Below are positions 1 to 10,801 of a DNA stretch of 64,000 nucleotides, one piece after another (within the stretch, counting starts at the first letter, position 1; the number at the start of each line of letters is the position of its first letter). The translations under genes were made by a program, and so were the position numbers. Source of the stretch: Bullera alba (taxonomy: Eukaryota > Basidiomycota > Tremellomycetes > Tremellales > Bulleraceae); assembly GCA_001600095.1 (NCBI GenBank), contig BCIX01000001.1, forward strand, positions 6,659,198 to 6,723,197, in the 5' to 3' direction. Below the pieces are notes generated by a model, which was not told the origin of the DNA, ran no database searches, and worked only from the letters and a program-made list of their open reading frames with translations.

Positions 1-87
1 ATCGAACGGGGGACCTTTCGATTTCGCAGATTGAGCGGATATAACTGAAACTTCAGTCGAATGCTCTCCCAATTGAGCTATAGAGGC
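1..87 (-). tRNA. tRNA-Phe (GAA anticodon), intron-containing, 3' end cut by window edge
   Basis: Read on the minus strand, the gene starts at 87 with acceptor strand GCCTCTA, then a D-arm GCTC...GAGC, and an anticodon stem TTCGA/TCGAA enclosing anticodon GAA (bases 54-52). A 28-nt intron (about 50-23) follows position 37, the usual place for nuclear tRNA introns. The variable loop and the start of the T-arm (CCCCG TTCGAT) are present. The rest of the T-arm and the 3' acceptor strand lie outside the window. Confidence 0.9.
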
Positions 88-1977
88 TTGTTGATGTGTG
101 ACATGTTTTGCTTGAACTATATACTCACTCGCTATGTGGCTTTGGGATATGGTTTGGCTGTTCGGACGTCCGCATCCTTGTCCCCGCTGTAGCTATGCTG
201 CTTCATCCATGAGCTTCTCCATAGGTACTTAGTGTCTGTGTGGGTCAGTGCCACTTTGGAGGCGGATGTGCCACATTCGCTGTCAAGGCCGTTCCTCGGC
301 CGATTTATGAACTCTTGTCGGTTGTCCGAGCATCTTGCAGTGCTCTATGTCTCATGAAACCTTCTGCGTGCTTCCCAGTCTGACTTATACTCGGGAACGT
401 CGTGAAAGATCGTTGGACGTGGTACGAGTGAGTTCTTTGCAGTTTTGCCACTGAGCCGATTCTGCTGATAGGCCGGCAAGGGAGGTGCTGACCGTCATGC
501 GTCGAATGTCCTGTGGTTCGATCTCATCCCGTTACTGCGTCGCATGGGCGATCAAGTATACTGTGCAGATCCTGAGCATATGCTGGGGCACGACATCCCG
601 AACGTCGATCGGTCGGTCCGGTTCTTGAAGCCCAGTCGGCCTGCATTCCTGCAAAAGCTCAATGCTGTTCGACTTCGAGGGGAGCATACATACCCTGCTC
701 CTCAGAGCGGGCCGAGAGTCGTCCACATATCCCTATAATACCCCAGAGATGAGGGCGCTGCAGTGGCTGATGCTCGGACGGATCACAGAACACGGCCATT
801 TCGTTGGACTGGGGGACTTCCGCTGAAACTTACTACCGGCACTCGGAATCTCGGATTCGCGTGCTCCACACATCGTATCCACAGCGCATGGCATCACCCT
901 GTCAGGGCTCTATAGACCTCATAGACTGTCACCAATGGACCCGTGGACGGTGCATCCTTCTTGTAGCGGCAGAGCCGGCACAGGAGACTCGGCCTATCTC
1001 CATGGACTGGGGGACTTTTTCGACCGCACTTCACCGACATGCGTAAGGGTGCCCAGTCTGGCGACACCGCTCCCAGTTCGATCCTAACTGAATCAGTCGT
1101 TCCCAAGTATCCAGACAGTACATGCGTACATGTTACGACTTGACGCAAACCCAAGACTATACATACGGACGGGCTGTCCTTATCGACTACCACACGGCCG
1201 ATAAGTCCCCGGTTAGAAAGTCCCCCAGTCCACCGACCATTAAGCACTAAGCACTGCACAGTGCCTTCACCCTGTCGCACCGCTGCATTCTGGCGTCGTT
1301 TGCACGGGAGTACGAGTATCGTTACCGGGCGCCTCCCATGCTAGCATGATGCATATGTATTCGCCTGAGAGTCACGGCGGACAGATAGCAATCTGCTTTG
1401 GGCTGCCCAGATTCAACGGGAAAGTGAAAGTGAAAAAGTCCCCCAGTCCACTGGGTATACGCCGGGACGGCGAGCTATGCAACACCGATCCGAGGATGCA
1501 CAGGAGACGTAGGTAGATAGCCAGTCGAGCAGTTTGACAGGACAAGCTACGCTTATCGACACTTATCGATGCAGAAGGACAGCAACCTACTAGGTAGCAC
1601 AGTGAACCACACGCAACCCGATTGTAGCCTTACCCGGATCTTGTCTCGAAATCACACTATGTAGTGACCTTCCGATGAAACGCTGGTCTCCAACGACCCA
1701 GGCCACAGAACCAGGAGGACATGATTTCGTGATTGCATACGTTATAGGTCGGTAGGGGAAAAGTCATTAAGTAGTAATACCGGGTCGAACATCGCGATAC
1801 GTGTATAATGATGCTGCCGTCGATGGGATTGCCGAAAGGAACCTCGCACATCATTTGAACAATTCAACACGGGAAGCCGCACTCTCGACTAATAGGTGCC
1901 TCTATAGGCGGGTCCCCTTTGCCAGCTACACGAAGAATCAGTCTACTGTGCCATCGAAGGGAACGACCGGGAGCCAC
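88..1977. other. Gene-poor 1.9 kb stretch with a four-copy 15-bp motif
   Basis: No convincing coding region on either strand: the frames are short, overlap each other on opposite strands and resemble no family I know. The visible structure is the motif TGGACTGGGGGACTT, twice forward and twice inverted between 805 and 1450 (listed separately). It sits between a tRNA gene and the 3' end of the PalI-like gene. Confidence 0.6.
805..1450. repeat. Four-copy inverted 15-bp motif (2 forward, 2 reverse)
   Basis: TGGACTGGGGGACTT occurs at 805-819 and 1003-1017 on the plus strand. Its exact reverse complement occurs at 1218-1232 and 1436-1450. The 1003 and 1436 copies stay identical over 19 bp (1003-1021 against 1432-1450). 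The arrangement is symmetrical, with 198-bp spacing between forward copies and 218-bp between reverse copies. It could be the ends of a nested miniature transposable element or a set of protein-binding sites. There is no transposase and no obvious target-site duplication. Confidence 0.6.
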
Positions 1978-2784
1978 TCACAATCGCCTTCCTGCGGGCT
2001 TTTCGGTATACCCGGCAGCCGGCGCGATGTTTCTCGACGTGTAGTTGCGATCCGAATATCGTCCAAATACACCACACCCAGCGAGACAGATGGCCGACGA
2101 GAGACACACGGCGCCAACAAGGGCGATCCAGATGGCGTTTCCAATATGTCCCGTGACTACACCGTTGGAGTAGTCGCTGATTCTGTTCCTGCCAACGAGG
2201 ACCAAAGCGAGGTCGAGCCAGAATGCGATCCAGCCACAAAGCGAGGAGAGGAATAGTGTGAGGAAGGTGATCTACCCGGGGTCAACATCGCGAACTGGCG
2301 AGCGAGAAACGGCTTACAATTTCCAGGATGCGGCTCGAGCACAACCATGCAAAGAAGGCAAAGAAGAGACTGACTCCAGCAGCACCTGCCGCAACGGCGT
2401 TTAGGATCAAAGCCCCGGAGATCCCCTTGACCAACACCTTGGTCGCGTCACTCCCAAGGTCCAGACCGAATAGTCGAGTATCGAGGGTGTATCCGACGGC
2501 GGGGTGGGTGCAATCGGCAATGTCGGTGTCGATTCCGATAATGCTCGATCGACCTCCTCGATAGCATGTGCCCAGGACACCGACATTGGAGGCGGTTGCG
2601 TCGTTGGCGTACTTGATCTGCAGGAGGTAGATCGATTTGATGATGGGCACGGACAGAGTGACCAAGAGGAAGAGGATGAACCCGGCGACTGAAAACCGTA
2701 TCAGCCTGACTCGTATACACGCCCTGACACCTACGAGTACTCACGAGTGAGGAAGAAGGCGGGGAAGGCGGCACGTGCAAGCAT
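1978..2784 (-). CDS. SUR7/PalI-family four-span membrane protein (Rim9/PalI-like)
   Basis: Three exons (2784-2745, 2688-2318, 2271-1978) encode 234 aa. The introns are 56 and 46 nt with GTGAGT/CAG and GTAAGC/TAG borders. The layout is that of the SUR7/PalI family: an N-terminal span (about residues 5-30), a long extracellular loop with GTCYR and a second cysteine in ADCTHP, then three closely spaced spans and a short polar tail. Family members sit in the plasma membrane, either in eisosomes (Sur7) or as helpers of the alkaline-pH Rim/Pal sensor (Rim9/PalI). The tail is short for PalI, so the choice between the two is open. The start is the only upstream ATG giving a signal-anchor-like N-terminus. 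Confidence 0.75.
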
Positions 2785-3057
2785 GGCGAGAGGTGCTGAT
2801 TATAAGGATATAAGTTGTGATGTAGACGTGAAAAGTGATGCAGTGATGATTGACACAGAACAGAGGACTCGAGGAAGAGCATGAGTTCTCCCATGTCCCC
2901 CTCCTCCCTCACCCAGCGTTATTGCCCTCCTTTGACCTGCCTTTCAACGCTGCTTCGAAAACGGACATCGACGTCATGTTTGTGCATTTTTCATGGTGTG
3001 ATGAAACACGGGATAAACGATCCGTTGCACACGGTCACTAGTTACAGGTAGAATCGA

Positions 3058-5194
3058 TCATGGTGGCGCTGTTTCATCCTCCCCCGCCGCTCTGACCACC
3101 GCCACATCCGTCCAAGCCTTGGGATCCTCTCCTAGCGTTTGTAACACGGGAGGAACATACTCCTCAAAATTCCACACCTTGAGGCAAAAGCCATAGCCGG
3201 TGAGCATCGCGTCTGGGATTGGCGAAGCGGTAGGAGGCAGGTATCCATATGTACCTTGCTGAGCGGCGGGGTAGACCATCCAGATGCTCGTCTCATCAAC
3301 CTGTAAGCAAGACGAGTGTCCAACGCACATCCGTTGATTGGATAGCAATACGTGGAGCCGGATGGTCGGCGGCGGAGAGTCGGGAGTGACGGGCATGGCG
3401 GGTAGCGAGCTTCTGTCAAAGAAGAAAACGTGGGCATGCTGATCATCTCTGTCAGTCGATCGCTGATCGGTACTAGAATCAGATAGCCACCCACGGTTGC
3501 GAAGACGACGCGTGTGCCGCAAGTCGCCAAGTGCTGCACTGCGGCACCATGTACCATAAGCCAGATGGTGTTCTCGACTACCCTTTCCTGCCGCTCCTTC
3601 AAGGTCTGCGCGGCGAGCACGTGGCGGTAGTTGCGTACTACAAACACTGAGCCCGAGACGACGCGGGACGTGCAGATGAGATCACTTCCGGCTACATGGC
3701 AACTGCAGCTCCTGATAAGCTCACAGAATATAGCGCGCGTACTTGGACTCACGTCGAGAATTCCACTGGCAGCTCGTCCGCGATGGAAATCGGATCACCG
3801 CGCTGACCCTCCATCCTCAACATGACGCCATTTTGCCAGTTCTCATCGCCCCTCTTCACACCATCAAGGTAGACCTTGCCTATTGGACTCATTGGCAGAC
3901 CAGGTACCGATCTATCTGGAGGCCAAGTACTATCGCTTGAGCTACACTGGAAAGCGGCCGATGCCGAGTTCTGTATAGTGGCGGGATCGGGCGGAAAGGA
4001 AAGAAGCTTTGTACGGGTGTGACGACTGTACACGTGCATCTGGAACAGCCCGCAGACAAAGACATGGTCCTCGTCAAACTCGACGTACTTATGGTGTGTC
4101 AGCTACAGTGTGCGAATAGGACGATGGGAAACTCACCGTCCGTCGCTCAAGGTCGTGTTCCGGGTCTATATGTGTCATTGGAATGTCATAGGAGACTTGA
4201 TCGTCATCTAACTCCCAGATGTAAATTCTGTTATAGCCTACAGCACAGAAAGTGGCTCGCTCCTTGTCTCCCTCGCCCTCGTAATCTAGGCGAGCCCTCG
4301 ACGCGAAGCAGGGTTCGGGAGGCACTATAGTTCTGAAAGGCGCCAGATAGCCATGGGGGATGTCCCCGATGTGGGAAGCAGCGTGGTAAGATGGGTCCCG
4401 AGGATCGTGAGCGGTAGCGACCAGGCGAGACCTGCTGCCTGGAAGGGGTGTCGGTTTGGAGGAGCGAGATATCGCTGCTGGAGTGCGGAAGACTTCGAAA
4501 ACAAAGTCGCCTAAGTGGTCATCAGAACGTATTCCTGGCACGCAGAGCCACGATTCAACGACTCGCCATTATCCGCCTTGTCATTGAAGACAACGAGGCC
4601 TTTTGCAAACTCCACGTGCGCGGTTCCGACTACGTCAGGAATTCTGTAGAGGCTTTCCGACGTTTGTATATCGGTGACCGAAAGACCTCCTGTACGGGGT
4701 GAGCGTGTGGCGTATGTGCTGGAGTGCTGGCGCTCACCGGAAATATCCGTACTGATCACTACGTCCTGCTCGTTATCCACCTTGAACCTCCAGAGATTGT
4801 TGTGCAGGCCAGCAGTAGCGAACCTCTCGTGGCAGTGTCCCCAACGCCAGTTGATGTCGAGCATGATGTGGCCTTTGCAGACCTTTCTCCAGTCTACCTC
4901 GTGGTCTTCCGCTGACGAGGTTGGGAGTGACGCCTTGTAACCCGCAGCGTTGGCAAGACCCGAGGCCCTTTCCTGCTCTTCCAGCTGTTCCATGTCTTGC
5001 TCCTTGACTCCAGAGCGATGGCATATGGAGCGCCAGATCCCTTTCTCATGACTACGCACGAGCTCCTGCCACGACTTGCAGACCTGCTCCACCTGCAGGA
5101 CAGACCGGGCATCGAGCTGAACGATCACGTCGAGGAATATCGAATCGCCAAGTCTGTTCAGCGGATCGCTGGATGGAATGGGTAGATCCGGCAT
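3058..5194 (-). CDS. F-box protein with C-terminal beta-propeller-like region
   Basis: Six exons (5194-4738, 4689-4552, 4510-4137, 4087-3753, 3711-3495, 3438-3058) give 633 aa. Residues about 10-55 form an F-box (LGDSIFLDVIVQLDARSVLQVEQVCKSWQ), the Skp1-binding module of SCF ubiquitin ligases. The rest has recurring blade-like strands (for example YNRIYIWELDD, HVFVCGLFQMHVYS, HAHVFFFDRS), as expected of an F-box protein with a propeller substrate-binding half. The introns are 41-56 nt. An apparent frame change near 4545 is fully explained by a 41-nt intron at 4551-4511 (GTGGCT...TTAG). The substrate is unknown. It is divergent from the ankyrin gene across 312 bp. Confidence 0.8.
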
Positions 5195-5506
5195 CGCTGG
5201 CACCTCTTGAGATTTTGAAGATCTATGCAGTGGAGGTCAAGATGTGACAGATATCAAGAAGAGAAAGATGTAATGTGAGACTGATGAGAAGTGATGTGCA
5301 TGGGGTTGGGTAGGGTTGACTACGGAGAGAGGAAGACAATAGCGGCTAGAGATGGCTGAAGCTGAGGGATCGCTTTTGGTAATTCTGCCGTCTTCGACGA
5401 TCTTGCTCTCGGAGGCATTTCATTTCGACCTCCTCTTGACCAACACGGTCACGCACTATACAGCACAAGAGATCCGATCCGGAGATCATCCACCTCGACC
5501 TTGGTC
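5195..5506. promoter_or_regulatory. Divergent intergenic region, F-box gene / ankyrin gene
   Basis: 312 bp between the two divergent starts, so it must carry both promoters. I see no strong TATA box or repeated element in it. Confidence 0.4.
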
Positions 5507-6013
5507 ATGACCATCCCAGCCAATGGGCAGCCCGCTCAGGGCCAGCCACCAACCACTGCAACCTTACCGCCCGAGGCGCTGGAGCTAGCATCGAGGTTGT
5601 TCAATTTCGCTCGACAAGGATCCACTGCCGCCCTCGCTCAATACATATCTGCTGGAATCCCACCCAACCTCACAAACGCGCAGGGCGATACGGTCCTCAT
5701 GCTAGCTGCATACCACGGGCATGCGGAGACCGTCACAGCTCTATTGGCTGAAGGCGCTGATGTCAATGCGCTCAACGCAAGAGGACAATCGCCATTAAGC
5801 GGAGCAGTATTCAAGGATCACCAAGATGTAGTCCGGGCGTTGGTGGAGGGCGGAGCGGATATCAGATTGGGACAGCCGGATAGTGTACAGACAGCAGGGA
5901 TGTTCAAGCGGAGGACCTGCGCGGAAATCATGGGAGTCAGCTATGAGGACTGCTTGAATAGCCTCCCGGAGGGCGTGACACTGGGTCCACACGGCGACAT
6001 GAGCATGTCTTGA
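5507..6013 (+). CDS. Ankyrin-repeat protein, 168 aa
   Basis: Single exon. After a Pro/Gln-rich N-terminus, about residues 25-130 contain ankyrin helices with the usual signatures: GDTVLMLAAYHGHAETVTAL, then GADVNALNARGQSPLSGAVFKDHQDVVRALVEGGADIRLG. A C-terminal segment follows (FKRRTCAEIMG). Small stand-alone ankyrin proteins of this size are common in fungi and act by binding partner proteins, so no specific role can be assigned. The ATG at 5507 is the first in frame; two codons upstream of it are non-ATG. Confidence 0.85.
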   Translation: MTIPANGQPAQGQPPTTATLPPEALELASRLFNFARQGSTAALAQYISAGIPPNLTNAQGDTVLMLAAYHGHAETVTALLAEGADVNALNARGQSPLSGAVFKDHQDVVRALVEGGADIRLGQPDSVQTAGMFKRRTCAEIMGVSYEDCLNSLPEGVTLGPHGDMSMS

Positions 6014-6196
6014 GGATAGTCGGTGGGTTGGAAGCTATCGACAGCGGAAAGGTCGATTGGAAGTGCTCCGATGATCGACAGCGCGATACAAGACGACGAT
6101 CGTACGACTGTGATACTGTATGATACCCAAAAGCGCAAGACCAGCATTGTAGCGCTAGATACATCTAAATGCATGGGACCTCATCAAGATCGCCCA

Positions 6197-7539
6197 CTAG
6201 CTCTCAAAAGCCTTGATGTACTCGCACAACGCCTGTACGGATTCCAGGCTGACAGCGTTGTATAGCGAAGCACGAACTCCTGCAGGTAAATATCATCAGC
6301 AAGTGTTCATCGTCTCTCGGGGTTTCGGAGCAGACCCACCTCCCACTGATCGATGACCTTTCAGTTGCTGGAAACCCTTCTGCTCAGCTCCCACCAAGAA
6401 CTTCTTCTCCGCGCCCTCGCCCTCGATCTGGAAAGTGACGTTCATCCAGCTCCTAGCTCCTTGGTCCTGGACCACAGCCCGCGCCACACCCTTCGACGCA
6501 GCCGCATCGAGCGTGCTGTAGAGTAATTCTGCCTTTTTCCGGTTCGTCTCCTCGAGGCCGTTGATCCCGCCCTTGTCCTTGATCAGGTGCTTGAGCACGA
6601 GGGCCGAGACGTAGATTGGGAATGTGGGTGGAGTGTTGTACATGCTCTCATTGTCGGCCAAAGTCTTGAACTCGAGGGCTATTGGCACAGTGGGGACGCC
6701 ACCTAGCTTGGCAGCAGCGGTCGTGTCGACCAGCAGGTCTTTGCGGACAATCACCACTGTTACTCCACTTGGGCCGAGATTCTTCTGCGCACCTGCATAG
6801 ATGATGCCATGCTGCTCGATCCGGGGGATTGGTCTCGAGAGGAATGACGAGCTGTAGTCAGCCACCAAGATGGCGCTCTTTGGCACTTTGTCAAAGGGAA
6901 ATGCGGTTGGCGAGGTGCTGTCTAGGGGGAATTGGATACCGTTGATCGTCTCATTCTCGCAGTAATACACCATCGAGGCATCCTCCGAGAACTTGTACTC
7001 CTCCTCTCGGGGCAGTTTGGTGAATTTGTTCTGTTTCATCGATACCGCCAAGTGCACGGCCGCGTAGGGTTTCGCTTGTGGGGAGGTTGGCTCAGCGAGT
7101 CGTTGTGCTTCGGCATAAGCCTTTGACGACCACGATCCAGTGACGACGTAATCCAGTACTGGCGGTTTGTAGTCCTCGTAAGAGGTTGAAGCCTGTTGTT
7201 GCCTGTAGTACGGCAGGAGGTTCATCACCACTGAGGAGAACTGCGTCGTGCCTCCACCTTGAGTGAAGAGGATGGCGTGCGAGTCGGGGACCTTGAGCAG
7301 GTCTCTCAAGTCGGCTAGAAACGTGTCAGGTGATGCCGGGTGCATCAATGGAGAGATCACTCACCCTCGGCGCCATCGAGGATGCTTTTGAACTCCTTGC
7401 CTCGATGTGAAAGCTCGCAAATACCCATCCCCGTGCCATTGTAGTTCAGCAAGCCCTTGGCCGCTTCCTCCAGGACCGAAGTCGGCAGTGGCGAAGGACC
7501 AGCGGCAAAGTTGTGGGTGTTTTCTCTCGAGGCGGACAT
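6197..7539 (-). CDS. SER1: Phosphoserine aminotransferase
   Basis: Three exons (7539-7365, 7314-6340, 6279-6197). The enzyme converts 3-phosphohydroxypyruvate and glutamate to phosphoserine and 2-oxoglutarate, the second step of serine synthesis (EC 2.6.1.52), in the cytosol with pyridoxal phosphate. The N-terminus NFAAGPSPLP is the family signature. ELSHRGKEF, the TQGGGTTQFS cofactor loop, VADYSSSFLSRPI and the PLP-lysine region IIYAGAQKNLGPSG are all present, and the C-terminus VRASLYNAVSLESV...YIKAF is intact. It ends convergently, 183 bp from the ankyrin gene, and its promoter region is shared with TTI2. Confidence 0.96.
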
Positions 7540-7872
7540 AGTGGTCGGTACAGTAGATGCTCTGACAATGAAGATGACTTGTTGGTATATGGAGTACTTG
7601 TCTACTAGCAGGTCCCTCGACACATCGACACATCGACACATCGACTCGAGCCTCGCTCGCCATCTGCGACTTTTCCGAATCGTCATTTCCGCCGGAAACC
7701 GCTTGTTTGGCTCGAGCAGTGTCACCGTGGGAAGGCATGCTTTGATGAGCGTTTCAGGTCTGGTCCAGCGATCTTTGAGCGACAATTGAGCGATCTTGCT
7801 TTGTCGTCTGCCAACCTTGCTCAGCATCAACTCAAGAACTCCTTCCCAATACGCACATCTGCGTCATCCATC
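7540..7872. promoter_or_regulatory. Divergent SER1/TTI2 intergenic region with an 8-bp tandem repeat
   Basis: 333 bp between the two start codons. A short array of ACATCGAC units (three copies in register) lies at about 7620-7645, followed by CTCGAG. The array falls in the likely SER1 leader. Its function, if any, is unknown. Confidence 0.5.
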
Positions 7873-9462
7873 ATGGCTAACGTAGAAGATGTCACTGAGG
7901 AGGAAGAGGTCCGTCTTACTGAAGCGGCGTCAAGACATGACAGCGAGATGGAGGAGACGTTGAAAGTGCTCTCAAAACGGCTTGCCCTGCCAGAGGAACT
8001 CCTGCCCAGCTTTATGCACGAGGAGAAACGTAAGCTGTTTCTTTTCTTGAACGTTCTGGCGAGATGTCAACGCTGACTCAGTGCTTCAGCGCTCGACGCA
8101 TTGCGTATATACCAGGACCATGTGATATTGACGCTGCGCAAGATGCAGAGGAAGGTCGAGGCGGAAGGGTGGAAGGGGATGAAGCTGGAGGAACAAGCTG
8201 TCATCCTTATCGACGTCTTGCGTTTGTACGGACAGGATGAGTGGACCTCTGAGGCGATCGGAATCCTGATAGACGGTAAGCTGTCAGATACCTTTTATTC
8301 TGCACGGCAGCTTACAGACCTTTCAGACATCACCCACGACGTGGCCAAACCGGAGCTTGCATTCTACATCCTTTCGAACCCTCTCCGTCAGCTATTCACC
8401 TCTTCTCCTCATCCAATGTTGAACCAAGAGACTTCGAGAGCCCTATCCCGGCCTGCTGGAGGCCGGGACGGTCGGTCGGATTTCCATGAATCCTCCTCTC
8501 AGCTATTCAAACAGTTACCCTCTTGGGGATGCTACAACGTTCTCGCTTGGTCCTCGAGTCAACTATCCTCTCACCAAGTGGAGAAACACATCGGACTGAT
8601 ACTACCACCCACACTAGTCCTACTGGACGATTGGGAGCCGAAATGGCGTGAAAGGGGGATCCACGTCTTGGCCTCTTGGATCGACAAGATGCCCGAGGTG
8701 ATAATGAGGAGGATGGGGATCGACAAATTGCTTCTCGATTCACTATTACATACCATGGTTCTACACTCCAACCCCCCAGTGCGAGACATTTTGCCCGTGA
8801 CTATGAGTCTGATCGATCGAACGACGGAGGGAAAGCAGAGGGCGGATCGATATGAAGAAGTTGTGGAAAAGGGAATCATCTCCGCTTGGCTCTACGCACC
8901 TAGTGGTAAAGACTCGAGGGCAGTCCTGGTCGCTATCGCCCAGGACCTCGAGATTCTGACAGAGAAGCTGAGTATCAGCATAATCAGATGGCTAAAGGTG
9001 AGCTGTCATGAACGAAACGTCTAGTTCGTCGACTGAGTCGTGGCAGGCGATCATCCCACATTTGCTTGAGCCGCTGCAGTACCTCCCTACATCGCCAAAT
9101 CTTCCTCATTTCCAGGCCAACCTATCAGCCCTGCTCAAATTGCTAGTCGTGGCACGAGACACAGGAAGGATACCCCGCTGGCGAGGTCAGATACTGGACG
9201 TTCTATCTAGATTGTGGTTGAATCTCGAGGATAGAGGGGTTGAAGAGCCATCTGCCCGCTCGAGCGGGATCACAGCACCGGTCAAGGACCTCATAATCAA
9301 TATCTTCAAGGAGATCGAGAGTCAATGCCCTAGTGTGAAACAGGTGAGTCAAAGTGTTCCGACTGAGCCGCTGCTGTTGCTGACCCCGAGCAGGACGAAT
9401 ACGCCAAACTGCAGGAAATGGACAATGGAGCTTTCGCAGTATTGGTGCAGTCTACTGCATGA
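7873..9462 (+). CDS. TTI2: Tel2-interacting protein 2 (TTT complex subunit)
   Basis: Five exons (7873-8029, 8090-8275, 8327-8997, 9047-9343, 9394-9462). TTI2 acts with TEL2 and TTI1 as a co-chaperone that matures PIKK kinases (TOR, ATM/Tel1, ATR/Mec1). The diagnostic block in the middle of the protein is LLDDWEPKWRERGIHVLASW, followed by a helical-repeat region (VIMRRMGIDKLLLDSLLHTMVLHSNPPVRDILP) and a C-terminal ESWQAIIPHLLEPLQYL-like segment. The introns are 49-60 nt. For intron 3 I chose acceptor CAG at 9045-9046, although an alternative acceptor 9 bases upstream would also stay in frame. Confidence 0.85.
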
Positions 9463-9557
9463 TTATACTTGAGATGCACGAGTCACGATCTATCTATGTA
9501 TCAACTCGCCAGCGCAACCGCTATAATCCACGGGGCTGGGCTTGTCGTCTCCGCAGC

Positions 9558-10801
9558 TCAAGCCTTGATAGCGCCAATAGCGGCAAACTGCTCCAGAACA
9601 TCTTTGATCATCTGGTCCTCAGAGATGTCTGGCAAGAAGTCAGCGAAGATTCGAACTCGTGTATAGGAGGACTGCGACTCACACTTGATACCCAGCTCCC
9701 GCTCAGCTTTGCTGGCATCTAGGGTGTAGCAACCCTTTTGCGAGACCAGCTCGTTGGGCTTGCCAACTGGGATCGACTCGACATACTGTGGGGCGATCTC
9801 TCGGGCCCGGTTGGCCAGCTGCTGGAAGTCGTAGAGACCGTTGCAAATGGCGAATCGACCGTCGGCCTTCTTGTCGACGATGGCGAATAGGGCATCGGCT
9901 ACATTCCTGACATCACCGTAGATTGGGAAGGCGGTGTCTGGGATCTCGGCATCTTTGCCGGCGGCGATGGCTTTGTAGATCGAAGAAGTGGAGACGTCGA
10001 CATCGGCGAGCTCTTCGCCAGTGGCCGAGTCGATGTGGATAGCCGGGCCGAGAATCACTGCTCTATGGGTCAGTATTGTGCGTAATAGCAGGAGCGAAAC
10101 GACTTACGAGGTGGGCAGACGGTACCGAGGGTGAAGGTGTTTCCAGTCTTCTTCTGGACTTCAAAGGCGGCAAGCTCGGCGAACTTCTTGGAAGCGGGGT
10201 ACCACATCATGGGGCTGGCACCTCTGCAGAAGGCAAATCAGCTTCGTTCGAGGGGAGAAAGGATGTTCCACTCACTCTCCCTCGCATTGCTCCTCGGTGA
10301 GAGGAGACCAGTCCTTCTCGGTGTATGTCCTGTCCTTCTGCTTCTCGGGTGGGCTGGAGAAATCCCCGATCGAGGCGAACGAGGACATCAGACTGACAGC
10401 CTTGATGGAAGACACCTTGGCGGCTTGCTCGAGGAGGTTGGTTGTGCCTTTGACCGCTGGGTCTCGGTACGAAGCCCAAGATTCGCCCTTGAAGTGCCAT
10501 GGCGAGGCGCAGTGTGCGATCTGCAAAGGTCAGCAATCGATGCTGGAGAAGTCTCAAGAGAAGATATACTCACGGCGTCAACGCCCTTGAGGGCCTCGGT
10601 ATAGTCGCCCTCGATGAGGTCTTTGATGATGACGACCTCGACCTTGCCTGGGTAGTCCTTGAATGCGGAAAGGGCTTTGACCTTGTCGGCCTTGTCCTGG
10701 GATCTGACGGTACCACGGACGGACCAACCGTTCTTGAGGTAGACGACAGCGGCGTGAACAGCGACGAAGCCATTGAGGCCAGTGATCAGGACGGTGGACA
10801 T
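9558..10801 (-). CDS. NAD(P)-dependent reductase, dihydroflavonol/GRE2-like short-chain dehydrogenase (extended type)
   Basis: Five exons (10801-10574, 10520-10276, 10223-10108, 10057-9683, 9628-9558) encode 344 aa. The N-terminus VLITGLNGFVAVH is the Rossmann nucleotide-binding loop of extended SDRs. The catalytic tyrosine/lysine pair is WYPASKKFAE (YxxxK), and SLMSSFASIG supplies the catalytic serine region. Relatives include Gre2 and cinnamoyl-CoA or dihydroflavonol reductases, which reduce aldehydes or ketones with NADPH. The substrate cannot be told from sequence. The last intron (54 nt) is in frame and stop-free, but its GTGAGT/CCAG borders fit. Confidence 0.88.

Noticed and set aside
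894..1280. 128-codon minus-strand frame in the left gene-poor region
   Set aside because: It spans two copies of the inverted motif, has no recognisable domain and overlaps frames on the other strand.
3302..3330. 28-nt GT...AG segment inside the last F-box exon that looks like an intron
   Set aside because: Its removal would break the frame, while reading through keeps the protein open to the stop.
4500..4560. Apparent frameshift in the F-box gene between the NGESLN and FVFEVF segments
   Set aside because: A 41-nt GT-AG intron (4551-4511) joins the two segments in phase, and the total exon length becomes an exact multiple of three.
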